Positions 14,601 to 26,700 of a DNA stretch of 64,000 bases are shown here, piece by piece; positions within the stretch are counted from its first letter, which is position 1, and each line of letters begins with the position of its first letter. Origin of the DNA: Pipra filicauda (Eukaryota > Chordata > Aves > Passeriformes > Pipridae); assembly GCF_003945595.2 (NCBI RefSeq), contig NW_024104332.1, positions 3,720,001-3,784,000 on the forward strand, given 5' to 3'. The notes under the pieces were generated by a model, which saw nothing but the letters and a program-made list of their open reading frames with translations, did not search any database and was not told the origin of the DNA. A program made the translations under genes and the position numbers.

Positions 14601-16870
14601 AACAAAATAAAAGTGTAGAAGATTCACCTTTTAGTCATTTCTCCAGCCAAAGCGCAACAATAAAAGCAGTTTTAATAATGTCATTGTGGACTTGGTCCAA
14701 ACATGTTTTGCCCACATAAAATGCACAGGAAAATTTTCACCTACATTCTGCAGGAATGAAGGATCTGTGTGAGAGTCCTCCTGGCCATTACAGGGTTGGA
14801 TTATTCTCCCAGTTGCTGTTGATGATAAAACTTCTGCTGATTTTAACATAGTGAAATAGAGTCTGTTAATTCTCTTGTGAATCTTTGCACGTGGAGTGAA
14901 CACGTCTGGTTGTCTGCTAATGTCAGATTGTAAACAGTTTGATCTGAGGTGTTCGTCTTGTGTATGGCAGGTCAACAGCTCACTTTCTTAATGGCAAACT
15001 TCAGTGTACTTTAAAGGAATACTTAAATGGTTCTCACTGATAAGGTCTCTTGACCTCATCAAGTTCTGCTTATAGACAACTGCAAGTGAAATCAGAATAA
15101 GTAATAGATCAGAAAATTAATTTTTCATCAGTTTTGTAGGGAGTGTGTACTCAAGAATGGCAGACTGCAGTGAAAAATGTGCAGTAATTTACATGAGAAA
15201 AACATTGTTTTAGCTTGCTTTATGTTATACAAATATTAAATGTCATCCTCTTTGAACTTCTTAAAGTATCCAATGAAAATTCAGTATGATCATGATGATC
15301 TTCTCATTAATAATAAAAAAATATATAAATATTTTAAAGTACGAGTCTAGTGGCGTGCCTAAATTATTGATCATTTTTCTTTGAATTGGCTTGTTATCCA
15401 TGAAGTTACACCAACCTCAAGAATAATCTTTTTCCTAGTTACAAGCAGTAAACACACGTAGCAGTCATATGTAAACATTTTCCAGCTCTATTATGTGTTA
15501 GAATACATTACTTGTGTAAAGAACACTGAAGAGTTTAGTGCAGTTATTAGTTTGCATATAGGATATAATAGTGAATGATCTAAAGGGAAACTGCTATGTT
15601 ACCTTCTGTTTGTTGTGCAGTGAAGTGGAGGAGTTTGTAGCTTGACTCTCAGGAACTGTTACACTTCATATGAAGACTGTTCTGCAGAAAGGACTCTGAA
15701 GCGCTGAAAAAAAACCCCACTGACTTTTCAAGTTCCCACCTCGAACTCTGTAATGGTTCTGCTCTCTGAAGGAGCCCGGGCTTGAAAAGGGAAGGTTCAG
15801 ATTTACCCCCTTTTGCTTGGAATTTTTATTGGAGAAACTCTTCCACGCTCAGTGCTTGTGCTGTTCCTGCCGCAGCTGGGCCGAATTCCTGACATAGCAC
15901 ATATCTGCCCTTTGTGTTTGAAATGGCCATCTCCCCGTTTCAGGAGGCTGCTGAATTAGTTGTTATTTACTTTAGAAATCCCCGAGGTGGCAATGCAGCC
16001 TCTGTGTTGGGGACTGTATAAACACGGAGTCCTTTAACTAAAAAGTAAGTTGTAAAATCTCGGTTTTCAAAAATTCTAATATTTTCCCACTCTAAGACAG
16101 GGGTAAAAAGTATGAAAATCCATTTTTCTCTAGGTTTGAGTGATCAATAGATTAGTGAAAGGGTTTTTGTACATAGTAAGGCTGTGTTTATCTGGTCTTC
16201 TAGTAGTGTGTGTAAATGTATCACCACTGTTTTAAGGAAAGTCCATTGTTTTATTAATTTAGGGTTACCTGTTTCTTGGGTCACTTGTGGGTTTAGCTGC
16301 AATAAAGCTGTCTTTGGGAAGAATCTCCTGTTAATTGACCTCCTCTTTGACTGAGGCAGTCTCTGTTTTGCAGAATGAGTGATTTCAGTGGGTCCAATGG
16401 AAATGGAGTTAATGTCTGGGCTATTGCTGGTTATAATGTCTCTGTTTTGCTTTGGGGATGCTAGTTTAAGAAAGCTTGTTAAACAGGTTTGGATGTTTTT
16501 TAAGGGCCACTGTGAGGTTACATCTGTTCTGCTGTTAAAAATGTTGAAGTCCCAGCTTTGCAAGCAGATGTGTTTGCTCAGCTTAACTGGTATGAGTGAT
16601 GCCAAGCTAATTGGCACCTGATATTAAACAAAAAATGATGAGAGTTCACATGGAAAAGGCACACAGCAGAGGAAAAAGCAAGCAGTAAAAAGCTTTCAGT
16701 TAAAATGTTAGCTATGTAACCCTATATTGCATAGTCATTATTTTGTTACGATAAACTTTTTCAGGTTTGAAATTCTGTCAGTATTTTGTCCCCAAATAGG
16801 ACAGTCCAATTAATACAAATATTCAGATTATTTCCCCTTAATTGCTGGTGTTCTCTTTATTACTCTTACC

Positions 16871-16894
16871 AAAAATAAATAAATAAATAAAAAG
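16871..16894. repeat. AAAT microsatellite
   Basis: Four to five AAAT units (AAATAAATAAATAAAT) ending in an A run. Confidence 0.9.
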
Positions 16895-19553
16895 AGGGGT
16901 CGAGCATGAAATGTGTAAACAATTTGAATCTACCTGAATTTTAAAAATATAGGATTGCAATTAAAAGAGATGCAAGTAGATACAAACAGTACAATCCATG
17001 GCATGGCCTTATAATTTCTGATTGATATTAGCACTTAAGGTACAAATCTTTGTCCATCTGGATTAAATGCATCTTGCTGTATTTTCCCACACTGAAGAGT
17101 ATATTATGCATAAGCTCAAATTCCACATCCAGTTCAAAACTGCTGAGAGCAATAGAAACTTCAGTAGTGATGCTTAATGTCAAAACTGACTCTCATCTGG
17201 AAGACAGTGCATTGTAGATGACTGATGGAATTCTGGTGGGTTATGTTCCATAAATGCTGGTGTTTCTGTATTCTCTGAGTCTTGGTTGTTTACTTCTTTT
17301 GTAACCTGTTGAGCAAACCCAAAGGGTTTCTTCAGGTCTTGTCAGTCTTTTAAACCTGTGCTCACAGCAGTTTATCTTTCTGTTTACATCTCTACTTCTC
17401 CCTCCTCTCCATGATCAGAAATGTTAATTTCTGGGTTGGGAAACATTACTATGAGCTTTAAAATTCAGTGACCTTTAACAGATTCCCCAGCTGTGGCAGA
17501 AGTTTCATTTGACGCTTCCACGTTCTAAGGCAGTGATGTGAATTAGCAGGAGGCACGAGCCCCTGGGAAAACTGTGGTTGTGGAAGTTACTGTTCATGGA
17601 AAGACTGGTTGGCTGCTGGGATTTGTTGAATACAGCAAAGATACCTCCATCCTTTCTGGACTGTGAATCTGAGGAGAAAGCTGAGAAGGAAGTTGCAGGG
17701 AAATGGTTCCGTTGCTTTTGAGGCGTCTTTTGCTATCTCAGATTTCAATTATCTGGATGGGAGCAAGCAAATAAGAAACACAGGGCAGCCCTGTGCCCTT
17801 CTGGAGAAGTAACTGCAGGTGAGGCAGCATAACCTGGGGCAATCTAGACATGTGTGTGACCCAATTCCACCCAAAACCTGTCTCTAAATCTATTGAGAGG
17901 TACCAGGCTGCTTACACTGGTGATGCCTCTGGAGCTGCCAGTTTCAAAACTACCCAAATATTAGGAATCACACATGGATGAAGCGTGCTCAGCTGTCTTC
18001 CCCTTCTCCCTGGGCAGCAGTGACCTGTGTTCTCTGTTCACTGAGCCTTGTTCACACCTGCAGCTGTTATTTCCTGTGTTCATGCAGGATTCCTGCACAG
18101 TGTATCGCGTACCTGCCCACAAACTTGCAGCAATTTTACTTCTGCCCCTCGTGTTCTGCCAAGTGTGGAATGTATAAAGATGCTTGTGTACAGGTATCTG
18201 GGATTATTGGCAATTCAGCATTCCCCTGAAATTCTTATCTGACCTTAGCCACTCTTTTTCTTTTTTTCCCCCCACAGACCCTTGCTCAACATTCACTTAC
18301 CCTTCCCTTTCTGTCTCTGCCACGTGTAGTATCATAATGTCCAAGAGTCATTCCTGCTTCTCTATGTGCATTTTGTGCAGCTGTCACTTTTCCAGGGAAG
18401 ATCACCACCTCTGTTTAAAGCCACCAGAGATGTTGCATGAAAGAAATTAAATAGCAGAGGTTTCTGCTTTGTTATTACAAACCCTTGGTGTCTGAGCTGG
18501 AGAACTGTAATAGCAGAGACCGTGGACAGCAGATGTGTGGGGGGGTGTTTTGATTTACACGCTGTTGTATGCAAGGTGGCACATCATATTTCAGAGTCAG
18601 CAGCAAATTTCCAATGAGGCTTAATTATTGGTGGAGCTGCACAGTTTCTTTGCAGGAATAAAACTTGAGCCTACTCAAGCTTTTGAGTGTTTAATAGAAT
18701 TTAAAACTTCAGAGTTACTCCGTCAAAAGCATCTGTAGCTTGGCAAATTTAAGTTCCTTTTGAAACTGCCAAGACTTAAAAAATTTTACATTTTTGTGTA
18801 AAAAATTTTACATGTGTGTCATGTTACACAAAGCATTGTGCACTTTTGTAAGAAAGTGAGGGGGGAGGTTCTTGCTACCATTATTTTGGCATATACATGT
18901 ATTAGTGTGGCTTAAATCTAACTGTAACTCAATGTGAAAATTGGGCAATTCAAAATTAAGGAATATATTACACAGATCAGCTTCAGGTGGGGGTTATCAT
19001 ACCTTTTGTAACAGTGTAGTAGAAGGCAAGCAAAACTGCACTGAACATAAAAGCATTTTGTTGTACAAATAAAGAAGTGGTAAGGTCCCTTTATGTATTA
19101 ACAAGTGTATGTTTGGTTTTCATCAAAACCTTATTTGGTAAAAATATCAACTCCAGTCAAAAATCTTTGAATATGACCCTCTCTTTTATGTAAATTGGAG
19201 CCTAGTTTCTTTAAATCTATGAAATTACTGTACCAAGCATCTCTGAGAGAAAAATCAGTCCCTTTCATCTGTCTTGCATCACTGCATGAAAGTTTTAGCA
19301 GAATAGTCCAAATGATTGGCTCATGTTGATTCACAGGAAGTATCAGTACTTTTTGTGCATTTTTTCATTATTTTCTAAAAGGAGATTACCAAAATAATGA
19401 TTTCCATGTGGAAAAAGGTGCTTTACCCTCTATTTACAGATTTGTATAGGATGTTTTTTTAAAGGTGATTTTAATAACTCTTATATTTGTCTAATTAGAA
19501 TTTAATTCCTGTTATTCTCTTCATTAGAAATAGCCATATGAAGATTTGCTATT

Positions 19554-19650
19554 TGAAACAATTGCCTTTCCAAAATGCTTTTTGGAAATAGCTGGGAAAT
19601 AAGATTACTTGAGTTGATTAGACCTTTCAATGCATAACTTACTGCTCACA
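19554..19650 (+). repeat. Intronic segment before PTB exon, copy 1 of a local duplication
   Basis: The segment runs from TGAAACAATTGCCTTTCC to ACTTACTGCTCACAA and ends about 17 bases before the exon at 19668. A near-identical copy in the same orientation lies at 20776-20875; by eye there are only about six differences. Copy 1 is followed by AATTGCAATCTTTTCAG and the exon, so it contains the probable branch-point region for this acceptor. Confidence 0.9.
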
Positions 19651-19667
19651 AATTGCAATCTTTTCAG

Positions 19668-19739
19668 TTCCTTGGCAGTACAGAAGTGGAGCAGCCCAAA
19701 GGCACCGAAGTTGTAAGAGACGCTGTTAGAAAATTAAAG
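19668..19739 (+). CDS. GULP1: GULP1 coding exon, start of PTB domain (residues ~31-54)
   Basis: This 72-bp phase 0/0 exon has acceptor ATCTTTTCAG and donor AAG|GTGAGA. It encodes 24 residues starting [12 protein letters not shown] and ending DAVRKLK, the first strand and following helix of the PTB fold of the engulfment adaptor GULP1. By family knowledge, GULP1 binds NPxY-type tails of phagocytic receptors such as LRP1, stabilins and MEGF10 and helps clear apoptotic cells. The residue numbers assume the usual 304-residue protein. The exon opens mid-protein and has no start codon. About 100 bases of the intron just upstream are duplicated at 20776-20875. Confidence 0.97.
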
Positions 19740-20775
19740 GTGAGAAAGAATTTTTAATGAAATACAAATGGAATGTGTTCTTAACCTGTTTTCACAGCTA
19801 AGACACTTTGTACATTTTCTAGGTAAATTCATTGGTTCTAGAAGCAGTTACTTTTAGTAATCTCTTCACTGGTGTGTTGGCTCTTCTTTATTATGTCTGT
19901 ATTGCCAGCTATACAAATATTTAGTTCTCTTACATGTTATACAATTATGTATAAATATTTATAAAGTTAACATATTTTGCTGTGTAATGCTTGTTCTTTG
20001 GGAACTTCAGGGCTTCATTAATGCAAACTGAGGCAGCAAGAATTCATTTTAGCTGCCATCCCCACTTCAGGGCTGATTCACACCGGTGGCTGAGAAAATC
20101 AGACTTTTACAGTTTCTTCTTGGTTGTGTGTCCTCAGGCACTGAGGGATTTGGTGGACAATTAGATATATCCTGGTGAAATGACCTGTGGAGGGTTGTTA
20201 ACTGATAACGTGGCTTTGGCTTGACGGTTGAGTGACAGCTGATGTGCTCAGAGCCCTTCAGATGCTGGAAGCTGCAAGATGGGAATGCTGATTTCCCTGC
20301 CCTGCTCACTCCCACTGCTGTGGAATTGTGCTGCTTCATGTTCAGCTGCTTAGAACTGCTGGAGCTTTAGTTTATTTAGATGTAACAGTCTTTCTCCCTA
20401 CTTTTGCGCTTTCCATAACTTTTTTTGGGCTTTTAAATACGTTTCCTTGGAAAATCAGCAGGAAACATTGGGAATTAATATTGAAAAATTCGATTCTGTG
20501 TTATTGCCATAATAAAAAGGGGAAGAAAGAAGACATGAAATTACTCATGTAGCTCAGCTTTTAAAACGGAGGTTTCCCTTGAATAAGGCATCTTTACAGG
20601 ATTGATCAGTAATTGTATTAAGGGATTGAAACAGAAGTTCTTTGTCCTTGTTTTTGCTCTACCAAAAACAGTAACACAGTCTATAAAAGTTTGTTTAGTC
20701 AGTTCTTAGAGTGTTTTGTGCCAAAAAAGATTTACCTGTTTCAGTTAGAGCCATAATTGCCTATTTATCAACTAC

Positions 20776-20875
20776 TGAAACAATTACCTTTCCAAAATGT
20801 TTCTTGGAAATAGTCGGGAAATAAGATTACTTGAGTTGATTAGGCCTTTCAATGCATAACTTACTGCTCACAATT
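20776..20875 (+). repeat. Copy 2 of the duplicated splice-acceptor upstream segment
   Basis: This is the same ~97-bp sequence as 19554-19650, about 1.22 kb downstream, with substitutions such as ATTGCC to ATTACC and AGCTGGG to AGTCGGG. After CTGCTCACAA it diverges (TTTTCACAAACTTG), so the final polypyrimidine tract, the AG and the exon are absent. It is a partial duplication without coding content. Confidence 0.9.
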
Positions 20876-23515
20876 TTCACAAACTTGAAAAACTTTTTTC
20901 AAGTGCTTTAAGCTAAGGTAAGTCTGACCCTTTCTTAACCATTACAGCATTCTACCAATGGAAACAAAATGTGTGGGGTTTTGTGCACCTTATGCAGTTT
21001 ATGGCTAATACTGGAGTGAAGCCTGTTGTGTTCATTGTTTCGTGTTTATAAAATTCCAACATCCTGTACAAAGTTAATTCTGTGCAGATTTGTCGTGATG
21101 ATAACCTGCAATGGTGAAGCCTTGATAATATTTATGATGTTTTATCAGGCTTTCCCGAAGTAAAGCAGCTGCTAAGTGTGTCTTTCTCTCACTGGTGGAA
21201 CTCTAGACTAACCTGGACTCTCACTGATCACTGGAGGCTTTGGATTGTACGATTTCTTACCTGAAAGAGTTTGCTCCAAAAGCAGATCCAAAAAAAAATA
21301 TTTCAAATAACTGTTCCCTGAAGTGTGGGAAGAGCCAGAAATTTCATATATGTATTTGTAGTATCATTGGAGTATGTTGATATCTGTTCTAACTTTTTAC
21401 ACCTGTTCCCTACATAAACCACCTTGGAGATAGATGTCCAAATAGTTGCTGCCAGAATCACACCATTTCTTCAAGTTTGGAATTTTGGAGCTCAGATGTC
21501 AAGTATTATATGTGATCTTACATAATCATAACTTCATTAGAAAAGTTCCAAAGTAGTTAATTAAAGGCAACTTTTGGAAGGACTTGAAAAATCTTGGAAC
21601 AGAATTCAGAGAGCAACAAAAAAGTTTTAAGTTTGAAACAATCGCCAATTAATTGAGTACTCATTTCAGCACTGACTTACATTGTGTATCTGTATTGTTT
21701 GAAAAGAAGCCTCGAGGTATTTAATTTTATTATTAAGCACACATCTGTAACTTGTTTTTAGAAAATCCTAATTGAAAATTTTAAAACCAATTAAACCAGC
21801 TTGAAAACTAATGGCTTATATTGAAAGAAATGTTGAATAAATGTATTTAAAGAAAATATATGGTGATTTGTGGGGTCGGAGGGTTTTTAGAAGATGTGTA
21901 GCTTGTGATGCCATGTTTATAATTTTTAAGTATGTGGATTTGGTTTTAATCACATTGTTAATCATAGTTTATTGTTAATTAAAATTAAACACTAGCAGAA
22001 AAACAACTGACACTTTCTTGATGTCTGGAGCTATTATTACAAGTGGCATACATCACGCTAATAACCTTTTGAAGTCATGTGCTTACAGTGATATATAGAC
22101 CATGAAATACTGTCACCATAAAGTATTTTTCTTGAGCTATCATGTCATCAAACTGTGTCAGAGTAGAGATTTGATATACAGCTCTTCACTTCTTTAAATC
22201 ATGAGCCCTGAACTCCCTCAGCACGGGGACTCTTGGCTTGCCCAGCACAGAATCTGCAGCTGCCATTCCAAGAACTGGCTCTTCCCAGCAGGTGGAGCTG
22301 ACGTTCTGCAGAAACACAAAATAACTTGGAGGAACTTTCTTTTTGATGCCTCATTGTGCTTCTTTTATCCCAAATACTACTTTTGCATTTTCTTGACGAT
22401 TTTTCTGGGTCAGCTGCAATCAGAGGATGCAGTTTTTTCGAGCATCTATGTTTAATTTTTCTTGAGGGTTCTCCACTGGTTTCATCCAGCTGGGATTTCC
22501 TCTTGTGTTTTCAAAGTTCTTGGAGCTGTACTGCAGGAGGAAGAAGAAAGCTGCACACTAATGCTTTAAAATGTGTGGGTTTATTTGCAAGAAAAAGGTG
22601 AATTTATTACAAACAAATTTTTTCTTTCAAGTTTTCTGGTCAAACTAATTTCTAGAATGAAGCAAAAACTAAAGAACCAAAAAAACGAAAGAATCTTGGT
22701 ACCAAGATGCTGCATCCAAACATGCCTACACTATTCAAATGTCTAAATGTTGTCAAATCACAGTTTATTTTATAAAGTGAGATGATTATTCTCCTTGATT
22801 GATGAAGGGTATAACTCCTAGATCAGACTGTAGGAATGAATTTGATCCTTTTTATAAAGTGCTTGAAGGGTTGCCAGAGGTGAGAACAGCTAGACCAGCA
22901 GAACACATGGAAAGGGAAGCACAACCAGACCAGTGGTAAAAAAAAACAGCAGGGAGGGGTGTTAGGGAGAAATCAGAAGTAGACACCTGAGTTTGGGGTT
23001 GTTCCTTTTATGCTCTTCCATGGAATGTTTTTGCAAGGGCCAAACTTAAGGCTGTTCTCTTACCCAACTTTCAACTCAACATCCGTTTCTCTCCACTTGT
23101 GTTCTGTAAGTGGAGATGACCAGACATAAAGTAAATAGAATTAATCACTTTGAAACCACTTGAAATATTCTTCATCAGCTCCTTGACCCGTAGGGATACA
23201 CGAAGTGAAGAGTGCTCTTTCACACAAGCTGTGATGCTGTCCTGCTGCTGCCCTTAATGGACCATCAGTGGATGTTGTTCTGAGCTCTCTTTCCTGTTAA
23301 AGCTGGGTTTCATTTGTTTTTGCAAGGGTGGAGTACAGAGAATCTTTTAATATTGGGATAAAGAAGTTTCCAGCCAAGCCTTACAGCCATGACTGTTCTT
23401 TTTGAAGTACTGGAGAAAGCAGAATTTGCGGTTCAAGGACTGGTCAGGGACAGCCTAAAGACCAAAGAAAGTCAGATGAGAAGAATTGAATAAGAAAATA
23501 CCTGTTTACCCTCTC

Positions 23516-23728
23516 TCAAAAAAAACCCTAAAATCCAACCCTGCCCCAGCGCCCCCCCAAAAAAAACCAAAAAGCAAAACCAACCAACCAAAAAAAAAAC
23601 CACCACCAAAAAACCCTCAACAAACCCCCAAACTTCCATGCCACCAAACAAGATAACATCCAAAAACCCTCAAAACCAAACAACAACAAAAAAGCAACCC
23701 AGACCCAAATAAAACAAAACAAAAAAAA
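23516..23728. repeat. C/A-rich low-complexity tract
   Basis: About 210 bases consist almost only of A and C on the + strand, made of irregular runs such as CCAACCAACC, CCACCACC and long A runs. There is no fixed period. The reverse strand reads as T/G-rich, the same texture as 189-402 and 32105-32168 but in the opposite orientation. Minus-strand open frames across it are compositional artefacts (W, F, G and V only). Confidence 0.85.
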
Positions 23729-26700
23729 TATGACTTCGGGAAGTAAGAGATGGAAAAAAGACTGCAGTGCATTGTCTTCTACACTGTGGTTAATAGATGG
23801 ATAGTCTTCCTCTCAGTCCAGTGTGTATTAGGAGAATAAAATACAATATGTTCCGTAGAAATGGACTTCTGGATAGCTTTTTTCCTACCCTGACCCTTAC
23901 TGAGAGATGCAGTTTTACATATCAGTGACCTCTTCCTCCTTTTCCTCTTCCTGACAACTGTTTTTCAGAGGTTATAATTTCATTATACTCACATGAAACG
24001 TGCATGAGAATTTGTACCATGACACAACCAGTAAGATGACATGGAGACACTGCAGAAGAAATAGGGGCTGTTGGGTTTTTTCAGGCATCTTCCCTTATAA
24101 TGAATGTTGTGATGGAAAAAGGAGGAAATACACCTTCTCAAAGCTCAGTACAAAGCTGTTTCTCAGTTTATACAACTACACTGCCCTCAAACAGACATAT
24201 TTTAAGGTATCTACATGAAGTGCAATGTCTGATGTCTCACTGGGAGCCTGAATAAAATGAAGGAGTTGAGCCTCTGATCCCTGGGCTGAAGATTAGCACC
24301 AAAATCAAAGAAACATCTACCTTTTGCTATCTCAGAGTATTTTGAAAATACCCTTGAACTGTGCAAACATTAAATAGAAGAACATAGTTTTAATTTGTGT
24401 ATCTTAATGCATATGATTCGTTTTAACCATTTTTTTTTTAGCTACAGTTCCTGGCTGTTTTGAAAGCATGATTTTTTTCCCCCTAATGTTATTTCTCTTG
24501 TTTGTGGTTTGCTAAGACTTGATGCATAAGCATGTCAAATTAATTTTAATAAGAGTCTCATACTATCCAGTAATAAAAGATGAGATATACAGGGGTTTTT
24601 CTATTTTTATTTTTAAAGAAAAAATTAAACCACAGAAAATAGGTTTATTTGTATCTGTTGCTTACCTTAAAAGATGTAGCAAAAATATGATGTTAATTCT
24701 AAAGCAGTTAAACTAAAACTAGCCCATCCCACTGAGCTGCACCAAATCTGGGTGTCTTGCCTGAGAACATTATATGTATAAAGTAACAGCTTAAGAATCT
24801 GGCCCATCATGTCTCTTCCCAAGCCATGCTGTGATTCATTATAATTTTATATCATCGTCCAGTTGGATGCCAATGGGAGGCTACAGATTTTTACCCTCTT
24901 AAATAATCTTGTTTACTGTGTGAGATACAACTTTTACTTTGCTACAAATGTGTACTGAAAGGATAAAATAATAATTTTTGTACCTCTCCCAGATCCAGAG
25001 GTCCCCCAGGGTCCTCTTTAAGTAAAAGGAATTAGTAGAAAAAAGTAGAGGAAAGAAGGATAAATCAGCTGATACCTGACTGAGAGTTGGGATGTGCTGC
25101 TCAAACCCCACACAGGTTTGGGAGGTGGCTGAATTTGGCATTTTGGAGGTCAGCTATGAAAGAAATTGCTGCTCAGTATCTCTGTGTTATCTGTTATCAC
25201 AAGGGACAGGGAGTGGGCAGGAAAAACGCTAAGAAAGGAACTGCACCAATTTTTCCAAATTTATCTACATGTGCTGTTTGGTCGCTGTATCCTGTTAAAC
25301 CTTTGATTAAAAAGCTCTTTTGTGTGGATGTCTGTGTTGAAGAAATTATTTCATGTTTTTTTCTTTTACTACTAGCTTTTTTTTAATTTTTATTTGATGG
25401 GGTTTCTCATAAAGTAGGTTTCCAGCCCTCTGCTAACTTTTGCAAATATCCTGTTATTTTTCTCCATTTGAAACCCTCGGACCATAAAATTCGAGTATTT
25501 TCTCACAGGCATCTGATGCAGTGCAGCCGTTGTTGTCTTCTTGGGGATCTCTTACAAATACCCAAGGATTGCATTCCTTTTTTCTGTTTTCATTTCATGA
25601 GAAGGTCCACATGAACGAAGAGGGAAGGCCTGCCATGTTCTCAGGGCTTTCTCAATTCCATCCTCACAGGGTGCTCTCTCAAGAAACAAGGTTTGTTCCC
25701 ACAGGTGGGATTTGCAAAGTTGCCTGGATGAAAACAAACCAGCTCCGTTGTGGTGCCAGTCTGGTGTTCTGGCTGGGGAAGTGTTCCCTGAGTTATTTGC
25801 CCCTCCATCACCCTTTGTGATCTGGGAGCTTCTTCTGCAATTATTTCAGATTTCAGATCATTACTTATTTTCCTCCCCCTCTTTATTCCTCTTATTTTTT
25901 TCTGCCTGCAGATTTTATCAGTAATTATTTTTTTCTCCTGCTCATTGTTCAATAATGTCATGCTTAAGAAATAGACCCTGCTGGAATACATTAGAAACAT
26001 ATCTTCCCAATGACAATTTCCTGTTTATAGCTGCATCTGGAGACTAATGTAACTAACTTAACTAATACTCTCTTTCTGTTGCTTCATTTGCTTAAATATA
26101 CTGGCATACAAAATTCAGATGCTTTGTCTGCTTTGAGAAGCTGCATTTTTTTGTAAAATCCATATTGATCATGAATAATTTCATCTCACGTGAAATCTCG
26201 AGTTCTTGAACTTGATTTGTGCCTTTTGGGAGTGGAGACGTGGTAGGGTCAGTTTGTTTACCCTTTTTTTAGAATTGGCACAGAACTGCCTTCTGGAACT
26301 TCCTCAGTGTTGTAAGTCGTCTTGACTACTTGGAGCAAGCTTTGGCCAGCTGTTCTAAAACTTGTACAAGTTATTCACATCACTTATTTTAAAAAAGTTT
26401 TCATGTTGTAGCTGTTGTTCAGGAGCAGTGAGATGATTACCATTGGAAAATCGTGCATTCCATCATCATTCTCAATACATACCATGGCTATAACTCAGTA
26501 AAGTCAAATATTTATGCCCCCTCTTCATTCCTGCACAGAAGTACTTGTACTTGGCTTGATTATAAAGGGACATTTCCAAAAATCAGGATTCACTCAAGTT
26601 CAAGGCTGTTCTAATTTAAGTTTTATATTCATCTTGGAGAAAAAAAAAATCCATGCTAATAAAACATTGATTGACCTATCTTTTTTTCCTATTTTTTAAA

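Larger units (their letters stand above)
1..19667 (+). other. GULP1: GULP1 upstream intron (partial), no exon recognised
   Basis: This stretch lies upstream of the first recognisable GULP1 exon and is read as the 3' part of a very long intron. I looked for the exons that encode the N-terminal ~30 residues and found none. It holds a G/T-rich tract (189-402), four CR1 fragments (912-1020, 1456-1503, 4158-4456, 11438-11651), a T20 run (5126-5145), an A-rich tract (8166-8210) and an AAAT microsatellite (16871-16894). The open frames here, the longest being 157 codons on the minus strand at 16144-16617, show no domain or motif I recognise and are probably chance. Confidence 0.75.

Noticed and set aside
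16144..16617. 157-codon minus-strand open frame, second longest in the window outside exons
   Set aside because: No motif or family was recognised, and given ~128,000 codon positions in six frames of AT-rich DNA an open frame of this size is plausible by chance. The + strand overlaps with another unassigned frame, which does not help either.
1..19667. Search for the exons encoding the first ~30 residues of GULP1
   Set aside because: No segment encoding the expected N-terminus with a phase-0 donor was found, so these exons are assumed to lie upstream of the window.
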